Shown: positions 38,255 to 49,046 of the stretch, piece after piece
Position numbering within the stretch: the first letter of the stretch is position 1
Layout of the letters: each line of letters begins with the position of its first letter
DNA from: Rhyacichthys aspro
Lineage: Eukaryota; Chordata; Actinopteri; Gobiiformes; Rhyacichthyidae
Reading direction: 5' to 3'
DNA: 64,000 nucleotides
Assembly (NCBI GenBank): GCA_036850595.1
Contig: CM072160.1
Coordinates: 4,357,773 to 4,421,772, forward strand
Position numbers and translations under genes: made by a program
The notes under the pieces: generated by a model
What the model saw: the letters and a program-made list of their open reading frames with translations, nothing else
Databases searched by the model: none
What the model was told of the DNA's origin: nothing

Positions 38255-38440
38255 ATGAAGATCTGGGCTAGCGGTTGGTTAACGCTCCTCCTGTTTGTTT
38301 CCCAGGTCAGAGGTCGTCTCAGGCCAAGTCCAGAGTCTCGTCGACGCAGACACAAAGCTGGCTCCATCAGTGAACAGATGGCACACAGCCGGTCGGGACA
38401 GCACACAGCGGGACGGGACGGGACGACGCACCTGCAGCAG
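38255..38440 (+). CDS. Candidate first exon of a small secreted protein (unproven)
   Basis: ATG at 38255 has A at -3 and is followed by MKIWASGWLTLLLFVSQVRG, which looks like a complete signal peptide with a small residue before the cut. After it come a basic cluster (RRRRHK) and a polar Ser/Gln/His-rich stretch to HLQQ. There CAG is followed by GTAGCT, a possible but not ideal donor in phase 0 (62 codons). If unspliced, the frame stops at 38491 (78 codons). An upstream ATG at 38235 overlaps out of frame. I do not recognise the protein, no downstream exon was identified, and a 20-residue hydrophobic start can arise by chance. Confidence 0.2.
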
Positions 38441-40261
38441 GTAGCTCCCATTTACCACAGCCACACTCAGACAGAGAGTCTTAGGGTTTAATTAATGAGT
38501 CCAGATGCTCAGCGCTCCGGGCTGGTCCATTATTTCATCATTTACTCACATTAATAAAACTGAATGTGTAAATTATGTATCTGTCCTTTATGCAGTTTGA
38601 GAAAGAAGGACAGTATGACTTTATATTCAGTTAAATAAACTTTAATTTCACTTACCTTTAACAGAACTGGCTCTGTTTATGGGTTCTGGAGGTTTTAATT
38701 AGCACTAGCATTAGCACAAAGAAACCAAACAGAGACATTTTGTATTTCCTTTGGGGAAAGTGAAGTAGACATTAATGACTTACTTGTAGAGTTTTGATAA
38801 AATATGTTTGTTTGATCCATTTATGCATCTATTTTCTTGTTGTTTGGGGCTTGGACACAGAGGCAACAGTCTAAGAAGCTCTCAGCCCTGAGACCTGAAC
38901 TATTTTAGATTTTATCCCAACTTTGAGACCATTCACTCTTGTTTTGGGCTCAAAACTGATTTTAATATGATTTTTTCCACTTTTTCTGACTAGATTTTAC
39001 TCCGACTGACTAAGAATTTTGGTTTTCTGGCTTTTTCTCCTTATTTATATTATTTAAAAAACAAACATATGGAACAACTCCTCCATTAAATAATACTGTA
39101 GACTCCCTTTACTGAATTACAATTTAAACAGCCAAATTTGAACCTATGCATCGGCAAAAACTGTGTAAGGGAAAAGGTCCATCACTGTTAGGAGCTAAAT
39201 AAATAACAAACATTTAAGAGAAACAGCCCAGTTTTAACTTAACTCAACATTTGTTCTGGAAAAAACACAAATGATTTGCAGGTGTCTTTTATTTCAGCAA
39301 AGCTCGTTCAGCCTTTGTCTCAATAATCGGGCTCAAAATAAGTGAATAAAAAGTGAAAGAGCTTCATGTTATAACGAGTCACCAAAGTTCACTGGAAAAA
39401 CTTCAGCATCAGCATCTTTCAGTTTTCAAAAGTCACAGAAAATGGAATAAAAGCCTTGTGTGGTTTGAAAAAGTAGTGAATAAATCCACTGTGAGCCAGG
39501 TTTCAGTGAGAAAAGTTTTGAAGAGTTGGAAACAGTAGAAAGAGTTGATTTGGCTTTTTACTTACGGCTCACATTTGCTCTTCTGAGTTTTTATTTGCCT
39601 TTGTTTGAAGGTTGCTCTGAATAAACGCCGTCGGGTCTTTCTGCAGCGGCTCACTTCAACATTAAAGTTCAAGCTCAGCATTTACAGCTCAAACGTGTGA
39701 ACTGAGAGCTGCAGAAACACTTCACAACATCAGCGTTAGCTCAGGATTTTAGATGAATATACTTTTAAACATCTGCTGTGTAGAAAGATAAACACACATA
39801 GGTCATTTATGAACCACGGCCAATGGGAAATCAGGACGAGGAACAATAACAATAAAGGCAGGTTGTGTCTTTATCCTGTTTATAACATGCTATTTGTGTT
39901 TCTTTTTGTAAATAAGCATGAGTTTTCCATTCACATAACACTTTTTGCAGCTGTTATTACTTTTGTTTTATTGTGAAAGGACTTAATTAATAAAATAATA
40001 AAACGTCACACGAAAAGTTGAGTAGATTTTTTACTCTTTCTATTTGTTACCATACACGTTTTTATTTTTATTTTTATCCCAGCAGCTATTTGCATTTTAA
40101 ATTCTCAGTAGTCTCTTTTTATTTTTTTATTCATCTTTTTATAACATTTTGAAGATTATTGTGTTTGATGTATTTTTTCTATTACATCAGTGTTTTTTTT
40201 TTCCAACTGTGTGTTTAGTGTTGTGTGCTTTTGTGCCCATTTGTTGTTTGTTATGCTCAAA

Positions 40262-40302
40262 TGAATTGCCCCTGGTGGGATTAATAAAGTCGTCTGAATC
40301 TA
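40262..40302 (+). mobile_element. LINE-type 3' tail remnant
   Basis: TGAATTGCCCCTGGTGGGAT followed by TAATAAAGTCGTCTGAATCT matches the well-known 3' end of fish LINEs (ATTGCCCCTTGTGGGA...AATAAAGT...CTGAATCT). Only the tail is recognisable. Confidence 0.6.
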
Positions 40303-41308
40303 AAACGCCATCGAACCGAGTGGATGGAGACTTTACTTCCTTCAGAGAGGACAAAGGTAGAAATACAAGCCTTTTTATTTATCAATGAATTAATTTAGCT
40401 CATTTCTGACCTTTTCTTTGTTTATGGATGAGAGGATGTCCCTGCAGGGCTTCCGTAGATGCTCACAGGCTGTAGAAAAGAGAGGTTAGATGATACAACA
40501 GGTTTAATGAAGGTAAAAAAGAAAAAAGAGCTTCATTTATATATTAAAAGTGTGTTTCTGCATCACTGAGACGTTATTTTATGCGTCAGTCGTCTGTAAA
40601 AATCCCACATAGATACATTTTGACTTCATTGAACTGAAATAAACCGAGCTTTAATGCCTCTGCTCGCATTAACAGGATATAGGTCATGTTTTATGGCGAC
40701 TGCATCAGAAATAAAACAACGTGAGTGAGTTTTACTGCAGATTGGTCGAATAAAACAACCTCCCAGACCTTTCCTGTGATTATTATTGCAGTGTTTCCAA
40801 ATGAAGCTGTTGAGAGGCAGGTCTCTGTGTGAAGCTGGCAGCTCGTGTTCGGCGTGCGCTGAAGTGATGGAGATATAAAAACTGTCTCTAGTGGAGCGCA
40901 GACTGGACCCAGGCCACGGGCTGGTCCCGGTCCAGGACTGAGAGCGGTATCAGTGAGACACAGAGAGAGGCTCTGGACTCAAACCTGAGACTCACAAATA
41001 CTACTGTGAACATGGACAGACCTGAGACAGACAGAAGCATGGTTAGGTTTGAGGTAAACTAGCACAACTTAATGAGCACTATATATATATATACACATTT
41101 ATATGTTTTAGTTTAATGCATGAGAGTGGATATATGAACCTGAAATCAGAAATACAGACCAGGGTTTGTTCCTCTCGAAAGAAAATATTGAAACATAATT
41201 TATTCATTAGCATTCATTTATTGCAGATATAAAAATGTAAATGATCAAAGTAAATATTATTTTTCATTATTTTGTATTGCTGAGTACATATTATTGGAGC
41301 ACATGTCC

Positions 41309-41459
41309 GAGACCAGGTGGATTAAGACCAAAAGCTATTGAGACTAAGTCAAGACCAGAACCAAAGCACAATACACTGTAATAAATACAAGGGAACAATT
41401 AAAACAAAACCAAATCAAAACTCATGGAGGTTAGAGTTTGGTGAAAGAGACAGAGTTAG
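41309..41459. repeat. Dispersed repeat related to the left flank and single unit of the 62-bp array
   Basis: GAGACCAGGTGGATTAAGACC, AAGACCAGAACCAAAG, ATACACTGTAATAAAT, and then AACTCATGGAGGTTAGAGTT and TGGTGAAAGAGACAGAGTTA follow the same order as 47965-48100, but the unit is present once. This looks like the unexpanded state of the same repeat family. Confidence 0.65.
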
Positions 41460-41804
41460 AATAAGATTTTTTAATTGAACGTAAAATGATTGAAACAGAC
41501 AAAAGGTGGTCTTGGTTTGTCTTGACGTCCGAGACAAGACCAAACCTTTATAAAATGGTGCTAAGAGAACTAGTTCGGGTCTGTGCTGTAATCAAACCTA
41601 AAAAACATTCAAAAAATAAGTTTGGAAATGTCAATCCTTTTACTGGAAGAAAACTGAAGAAAAATACAGATATAAAAACTTGCAGTCAGAGTTTTTGGGT
41701 CGGTTTTGTGTTGTTTAGCTACGCTTTATCAAAAAATATGACAATTTTCCCAAATACACCACATTTTGATGGGTTCCAGCTGAATGGTCACTTTAACAAA
41801 CCAA

Positions 41805-42445
41805 ATACAGGGTTTAAGTCAATAAACAAACATTTATATTTGAACAGTTCAGTTGAATCGACAAGGAAATCTGACTCAGCTTTTCTCTAAAACTCTGCAG
41901 ATGTGGGTTTTATTAAATCATTCACATATGAACTGAATTAGTGAACTACTTGCCCCAGGTTAAGGGTCTCCACCGTCAGCAATAGGTCGATAGAAATGTC
42001 TAAAAGTTGAACTCGACTCTAATGTGACCCAGTTTTTAAATAAAACCCGGTTCTGCAGCAGCTGCCCGTCTCCGTGTCTGTTTACCTCCAGCACAAACAG
42101 GAAATAATCAATGTTTCCTCAAATTAAGAGCTTAAACTGCGGCGTAATGGCTCCCACATGAAGCAGCTTTAACGGAGCCTCCGCAGCAGCCTCCAACTGG
42201 GACATATAACCACAGGGGTCCCAACCTGCCACCGCAAATATAACCACCGCTCACGTCCTGGAAACGTCATTGAAAAGCTCCTGGAGGTCCTTGAAAAGAG
42301 CCTCGTTCGTTCAGTTCATGTGAGATGGAATAAAACCCACATCTGCAGAGGTTTAGAGGAAAGCTGAGTCTGTTTTTCTTGACTTTTTGACCAAACTGTC
42401 CAAATCTAAATGTTTGTTTGTTGGCTTTTTTAAATCCCCGAAGAG
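41805..42445. repeat. Large imperfect inverted repeat
   Basis: Arms at about 41805-41950 and 42295-42445. GACTCAGCTTTTCTCTAAAA plus CTCTGCAGATGTGGGTTTTA at 41874-41913 pairs with TAAAACCCACATCTGCAGAG plus GAAAGCTGAGTC at 42332-42371. Similarity extends outward (AACAAACATTTATATTTGAACAG against AACAAACATTTAGATTTGGACAG) and inward (CACATATGAACTGAA against CACATGAACTGAA). The loop is about 340 bases. The two arms sit in opposite open frames (41486-41890 plus, 42267-42659 minus) that give related short peptides, as expected for a duplicated inverted segment. Confidence 0.7.
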
Positions 42446-42971
42446 GTTTGTTAGCAACACAACGGAAGAAAGATGACTGGTCGAGAGCCAAACACGAATC
42501 ACGGCCAGAAGTGAGTAAAACGAAGGCCAAAAACGGGTGTAAAAGTGCTGTGTGATTGAAATGATGAGGATAATAAGTCAAAAGTGGAAGCTGCTGTGGA
42601 GAAACGTAAAAATACTGCTTCCAGCTTAAACTGTCTCTAACAACGATGCATAAAATCATTTATATTTAATGTGTAATTCTTCAAAAACTGTACGGCAGGG
42701 GTTTATTTTCCACTATTTTGTAAAAGAGGGTCTATCAGAAACTTAGTGACAGATCATTTAGTCAGGATTTCTATGTATTTTAACTTTTAAGACACAGTTT
42801 GAAAACCCTATCACTTAACACTCAAAAAAAAATGTTTAGTTCCAAACGGTGCATGTCTTATTCTTGTTAGATTTCAAAATAAAATGTATAAATTCACGGA
42901 AAATGTTATGTTGGGTTCTTAAAACAAAACAAGGACCACTTTGGGTTGTGTAACACTGGACACATGGTCTA

Positions 42972-42988
42972 CAGCGCCCTCTAGCAGT
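42972..42988 (-). promoter_or_regulatory. CTCF-like motif, minus strand
   Basis: On the minus strand this reads CTGCTAGAGGGCGCTGT, close to the CTCF core but with TG for CA at the start. Its direction is opposite to the site at 15861, so the two would face each other. Confidence 0.3.
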
Positions 42989-44143
42989 CAAACATTACTG
43001 GGTTGGCTCATATTACATCACACCACACAAAACAAAGCCAATATTTATTAATATTTATAATAGCTTTTTCCAGTTTTCAGTTTAATGTCATTTCTGTGCA
43101 ACACAAAAACAAGATGACATTTTGTAGAACCCAAAAAAAAAAGGAAAAAAATGTACCAACAAATAAATAAATAATTACAATAAACTAAATTAAAACTTAA
43201 TGATAAGCCCAGAAGCCTTTTAGGGGTTGAGCACTGACCCGACCACTCACTAATTACTACACAGTGAATGGGTTTGGCCGACCAGGCTATGAGTTACCCA
43301 TCTATAAGTATCTTACAGTATCTATCTTCCAAATACTTTTACATGTTCTTTCCAAGACCTTAAGTAATATGCCAAAAAAAAACACATTTATTATTTTATG
43401 AAGAGTTTCTTTATTGACTTTAATCAATCACAGTTTTACCGAACGACATTTGATTCTATAAAAATCAGATAATGTTGTGTTTTTTGTGTAATTATAAACA
43501 GGGATCATAAAAGTGATGGGAGACTATTTGATGTGCGACACCTTCATGTTTTTGATTCATGGAGATTTGATAAAAGACATTAAAAAAAAAGGGAAAAAGT
43601 GCATGAACCCTGTTGATGTTGAGTTTTTTTTAGCCCGTATTGATGTGCATTTTCAAATTGTAGAAATGTTTGTTTGCTATCGACCACGTAAACGCACCGT
43701 CAGCGTTTCTAATGGTTTATAAAGCACCGTCCTCTAGTTATTTCCGTTCGAGTGTTCGGTCTTAAACAAACCGCTGAAGGAGGCAGAGGCAGGGCTTTCC
43801 CAGAGGACCCTGTTGTTCCCGGCTGTAATTGGCAGAGATAACGCGATGAATCTCACGTTAATGGAGCTGATTATCCACAGACAGCGCCCACTCAGCCTCT
43901 TTATAAACCATTAGCGCACACGCAGCGGTGCCACTCCACGCCAGCACAGATCGAAAAAATAATAACACGCCGTCGGGCTTCGGACGAGCGCTCCGAGAGA
44001 GTTTTAAATGATCGGCGAACGGCAGAGGTCACGGTAATTATCTGAGTGTTTGTAGGACAGAGGTTTGTGGGACAAGAATGACACAAAAATAAATAATGTG
44101 AGCAAAACTGATGAAGATAATGATGGACGGCAACAATCTAAGG

Positions 44144-44934
44144 CACACTTTGCGATGTTTTATGTGGCCCTTTAATGCATTTAGTTGATGATATTTTTGG
44201 AACTACGTTTTTTACTGGATTTGAACAGGTTTTAGATGGATTTGAACAGGTTTTAGATGGATTTGAACAGGTTTTAGATGGATTTGAATCAGATTTATTT
44301 CATTTGTTCATGAAATCTTAAGCCAGTTTTTACTACAAACATATAAAATCTGTTCAAATCCAACGAAAACCTGTTCAAATCTAACTAAAACCTGTTTAAA
44401 TCTGACTAAAACCTGTTCAAATCAAACTAAAACCTGTTCAAATCTAACTACAACCTGTTCAAATCTAACTAAAACCTGTTCAAATCTAACTAAAACATGT
44501 TCAAATCCAACTAAAACCTGTTCAAATCTGACTAAAACCTGTTCAAATCTAACTAAAACCTGTTCAAATCTAACTACAACCTGTTAAATTTCAAACCTGT
44601 TCAAGGCAAATCCAAACAAACCTGATGAAGTCCAACTAAAACCTTTTCAAATTCAACTATAACGTGTTCAAATCCAAATAAAATCCATTCAAATCCAACT
44701 AAAACCAGTTCAAATACATCTCAACCCTGTTTAAATCCAACTATAACCTGTTCAAATCCAACTAAAACCAGTTTCCATAAAAGAAAAAATGTCAAAGATG
44801 ACGTTTGTAAAACTCAAACGAAGATGAAACTTTACAAATTTAGTAAAAGCGTTCCAAGTGTCACCATCTTCAGGCCCTGAAATGATTCTTATTTTCTATT
44901 GCGGCCCGTCACCATTTTGAGTTTGACACCACTG
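44144..44934 (-). mobile_element. HT9: hAT-type element with perfect 8-bp target duplication and both arms
   Basis: ATCTAAGG flanks both sides (44136-44143 and 44935-44942). The right end is TTGAGTTTGACACCACTG. The left end keeps only CACAC before jumping to TTTGCGATGTTTTATGTGG, so most of the left terminal repeat is deleted while the insertion boundary survives. The A-arm has about four monomers, then TTTGTTCATGAAATCTTAAG, the hinge (TTTTTACTACAAACATATAA), and about 20 B-oriented monomers. Internal order and wording match HT4 closely, so the two form a subfamily. Confidence 0.9.
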
Positions 44935-46419
44935 ATCTAAGGCTAAACTCGAAGCTAAAAGTTTAAAAGGTGTTGGATGTCATATATACTGTTTTATATT
45001 GTAATCTGGTTTGGTTTTGGTCCATGTTTTATTGTGAAAAGGGTTTGGGAGGAAGAGGGAAGAGGTTTTCTGCAGCTGTAACTCATTTTGGGTTGAGATC
45101 ATTGGAAAGTGTCTTTGGAGCAGCACTACTTTGTCACCATTTTTAGGGTCCAAGACCAAATGCATAAATCCAAATGAAATCCAAATGAAAAACTGCTGTC
45201 TACTGATTGGACAGTTCCAGTAATTCGAGCGAAAATGGAAAGGGAACTAAAAAAGCACCAATATTACGATGTTAATCAACAATAGCCTCGTTTAAACTAC
45301 GGGTCAGAACGGGACGGTTTGGTGCTGGGTCCTGGAGAGCGGCACTTATTTGAGATAAAAAAAAAACATATTTTGAATCAGACTTTTTGAAACTTGGATG
45401 CATAGTTAGAAAATTAAAATAAAGAAAGAATAAATCCTGTTGAAGCAGTGAGAGGCTGTGCTAATTTCCTCTCATTTATTTGAGTTTGCACCTTCTGCTT
45501 GTGTTTAATGCAGTGTAGACGATAATATAATGTTTAAATTCAAGCGAGAACCGTACGATGCTGACTCTGTTAAAACCGTGAACAGCTTTTGATAATGCTA
45601 ATACTGAAAAAAGTATATTTAGCATGTTTTCTGACTGTTCTGATGTGTCTATTTAAAGAAAAGTCCCAGCCATTTTGAAGAAGAAGTGTTAATTAGCTTT
45701 TATTTACTGTCTACGTTGATTAATCATGAGCATAATTTGTGACATTAAATCAGCGAGTCCCTAAAATGTAGCAGTTTTCTTAATGTAAAGTTCCAATCGT
45801 TGGGAATAAACCAGGAACAGTCTTTTTCTTCTGCAGCTCCAGCCTCTCACACAGCTTTAAACAAGGATTTACTCTCCTTTATTTTAAGTTTGCACCAGAG
45901 ACTTTTAAATGTCTCCCAAGGTTTTCATTTTTCCTGATTGCGTCGATGTACAGGGATCATTTAAGTTGAAAATACTGTTACAGGTCCCGACAGAGACGGG
46001 AAGCTCTTTTCTTTCCAAATCTCGAGTGAATCTTCGAGGGTGTTTTTGTTCAAAGCGGTGGGTGATGTTTATTGTTGACGACTGCGAGCGTTAACATTTC
46101 AAAGACCGAAGCGGACTGAGGTGAAATTAGTGCTGATTAGATTTCTGATCCAATTAACACTTCAATAAAGCAATTATCCACCGAACAACGCGGCACGGGC
46201 TTCGACTACAATCTCCCACAATCCCCCGGGGCAGAGCACAGACCGCGCCCTCATCATCGCTCGTCTGAACCGATTAAAACTGAGGCCACACGCAAAAACA
46301 AACCTTCATCTGGAGTCGAAGCAATCCAGAACATACAATAAACTATATTTCTTTGTCTTTTTTTAAGTTTAAAGTCTGCGTTTGAACTGGATTTACTGTT
46401 CACTGGGATTTAGCCTGGG

Positions 46420-46486
46420 TTATAATAATCTTTATTTATTTAGCACTTTTTAAAAACATGGTTCGCAAAGTGCTTAACAATAAGAA
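46420..46486 (-). mobile_element. LINE-type 3' tail remnant, minus strand
   Basis: On the minus strand this reads TTAAGCACTTTGCGAACCAT, then TTTTTAAAAAGTGCTAAATA and AATAAAGATTATTATAACC, a close match to the fish LINE tail pattern. No body of the element is recognisable. Confidence 0.55.
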
Positions 46487-48037
46487 CAACGTGTAGATTA
46501 AAATTAAACAACCGATTGGGGGGAGTTTCTGCAAAATAAGTGACATAATTCAGTGGAGGCGAAGGCAAACAAGGAAACAGATTTAAGTGAATTGTGAGGA
46601 ATACAAGATATAAAAATGAGAATAATTGACTTAAAAGTTGGGGTTTGTGTTTTAAAAGATGGCATCACTTTAATAAATAGTAAATATAATAAATAAAAAA
46701 ATAAATATGATAGATAGACAGATAAAATACACACAAAAAAGCCAAAAAATCTATAAAAATGTGTTTTAAAAAGTGATGTTATGGCCTGTTTTCATGTTCT
46801 AATTTAATCTAAAGTGAAAAACCTCAGTGCATGGTTTGAATGGGCTCTATTCGTCCTGAATGTGTCCTAAGATCAGTCCGTGTGCCATGTTTCCAGATGA
46901 ATTCTGATTAATTCAGATTTCTGTGGAAGTCTGAACAGGTCTTGAAAGGTTTCCTCCATTAACGATGTTTTTGCTCATAGATGCAGCACATCATTGGATT
47001 TAAGCTCTTATTTCTGTCAGAATTTGGAGTTTTGACAAGAGTTTATCGACCATTATCATTTGGTTAAGCATTATAGAGCCTCATATTAGGTCAATGTGCA
47101 TTCAGAGCCATAATGGAGTCTGATTATTCACACAGTGTTGGCTTTGACGTAGCTTCACATTTATGATCGTTAATGAAGAGTTCTGCGTCAGAGAGAAACA
47201 TTAGAGATGGATTTAAAACGCTTTTTACTTTGACTTTTGACTCTCTTTAAAAGTAATAACTTACTTTACTTTATTCCACTTGTTAAGACTCACTTTAGAC
47301 TCTTTCTGGATTACTTTTTGCGGACGCTTTAATAAAAGTAATGTGCGACTAATTCGATTTTAGTCAACACTGATTAATGAGTCGAATTGTTTTGTGGTTC
47401 CTCTTTCATTATCATTTTAGTGAATTTCCTGCGATGGTAAACGAACACTCCTCGCTCTCAAAGTGAGGATGGCATGTTGTTAAATGTCAGTATAATGTCA
47501 CCAGCGTTAATGGGAACACGGCTGGATGTTTGTGTTCATTTAGGACGTCCAATAATGACCCGCAGGCCTCAAACTGAGATGGGTTCCGTGTTAAAAACCC
47601 ACTTTAATCGCTACATGAAAAGAGCCGTTTTTCAATTACGGCCCAGAAAGCCTTTAATCAAATCCGAACACGACTCGATCAGAGTTATTAGAGGAATTAG
47701 AGCGGGACACGGCGCGGGACACGTCTCTGCTCTGTCAGCGCCGTTAATGACTGCGCCTCGTCAAACGTCAGGCTCTGGCCCCGAGAGACCTCCGTGAAGC
47801 AGGACCAACACCAAACAGCATTAACTCAAATTTAAATGTAACGCCTCCTGTGTTTACTTCAGAGGAACTTGTGACCTTTTTATGTCATGGACTTATGAAT
47901 AAATTAGTTTAGTTTAGTTTGGTTTTGTGGGTATTTGAGGTTTTATGACCAAGACTATGTCAGGATGAGACCATTTCAAGACCAAATCAAGACCAGAGCC
48001 AGTCTATAATACGCTTTAATGAAATCTCTACAAACCA

Positions 48038-49046
48038 AGTCCAGTCTTAGACCAGGTCCAGACTCATGGAGGTTAGTGTTTGGTGAAGGAGACAGAGTTA
48101 GTCCAGTCTTAGACCAGGTCCAGACTCATGGAGGTTAGTGTTTGGTGAAGGAGACAGAGTTAGTCCAGTCTTAGACCAGGTCCAGACTCATGGAGGTTAG
48201 TGTTTGGTGAAGGAGACAGAGTTAGTCCAGTCTTAGACCAGGTCCAGACTCATGGAGGTTAGTGTTTGGTGAAGGAGACAGAGTTAGTCCAGTCTTAGAC
48301 CAGGTCCAGACTCATGGAGGTCAGTGTTTGGTGAAGGAGACAGAGTTAGTCCAGTCTTAGACCAGGTCCAGACTCATGGAGGTTAGTGTTTGGTGAAGGA
48401 GACAGAGTTAGTCCAGTCTTAGACCAGGTCCAGACTCATGGAGGTTAGTGTTTGGTGAAGGAGACAGAGTTAGTCCAGTCTTAGACCAGGTCCAGACTCA
48501 TGGAGGTCAGTGTTTGGTGAAGGAGACAGAGTTAGTCCAGTCTTAGACCAGGTCCAGACTCATGGAGGTTAGTGTTTGGTGAAGGAGACAGAGTTAGTCC
48601 AGTCTTAGACCAGGTCCAGACTCATGGAGGTTAGTGTTTGGTGAAGGAGACAGAGTTAGTCCAGTCTTAGACCAGGTCCAGACTCATGGAGGTTAGTGTT
48701 TGGTGAAGGAGACAGAGTTAGTCCAGTCTTAGACCAGGTCCAGACTCATGGAGGTTAGTGTTTGGTGAAGGAGACAGAGTTAGTCCAGTCTTAGACCAGG
48801 TCCAGACTCATGGAGGTTAGTGTTTGGTGAAGGAGACAGAGTTAGTCCAGTCTTAGACCAGGTCCAGACTCATGGAGGTTAGTGTTTGGTGAAGGAGACA
48901 GAGTTAGTCCAGTCTTAGACCAGGTCCAGACTCATGGAGGTTAGTGTTTGGTGAAGGAGACAGAGTTAGTCCAGTCTTAGACCAGGTCCAGACTCATGGA
49001 GGTCAGTGTTTGGTGAAGGAGACAGAGTTAGTCCAGTCTTAGACCT
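48038..49046. repeat. 62-bp minisatellite, about 16 nearly identical units
   Basis: AGACTCATGG recurs every 62 bases from 48060 to 48990 (16 starts). Each unit continues AGGTTAGTGTTTGGTGAAGG, AGACAGAGTTAGTCCAGTCT and TAGACCAGGTCC. The only change I noticed is AGGTCAGTG for AGGTTAGTG, in units 5, 8 and 16. Such uniformity points to very recent amplification or frequent conversion. The left flank (47950-48037) is itself a dispersed repeat rich in AAGACCA and AGTCCAG strings. The array ends abruptly at TTAGACCTCTCTG. Confidence 0.97.

Larger units (their letters stand above)
33162..40261. other. Intergenic sequence, long and mostly non-repetitive
   Basis: The longest stretch without an HT copy. 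It holds the hairpin at 35254, the block at 36170-36490 and the candidate secreted-peptide exon at 38255. The 33400-33620 segment is non-repetitive with an open minus frame (71 codons) lacking a domain. No complete gene recognised. Confidence 0.45.

Noticed and set aside
42267..42659. 130-codon minus frame
   Set aside because: It overlaps one arm of the inverted repeat and has no domain; treated as repeat-derived.
43871..43888. REST/NRSF-like site (GACAGCGCC)
   Set aside because: Only the right half matches the consensus; the left half does not.
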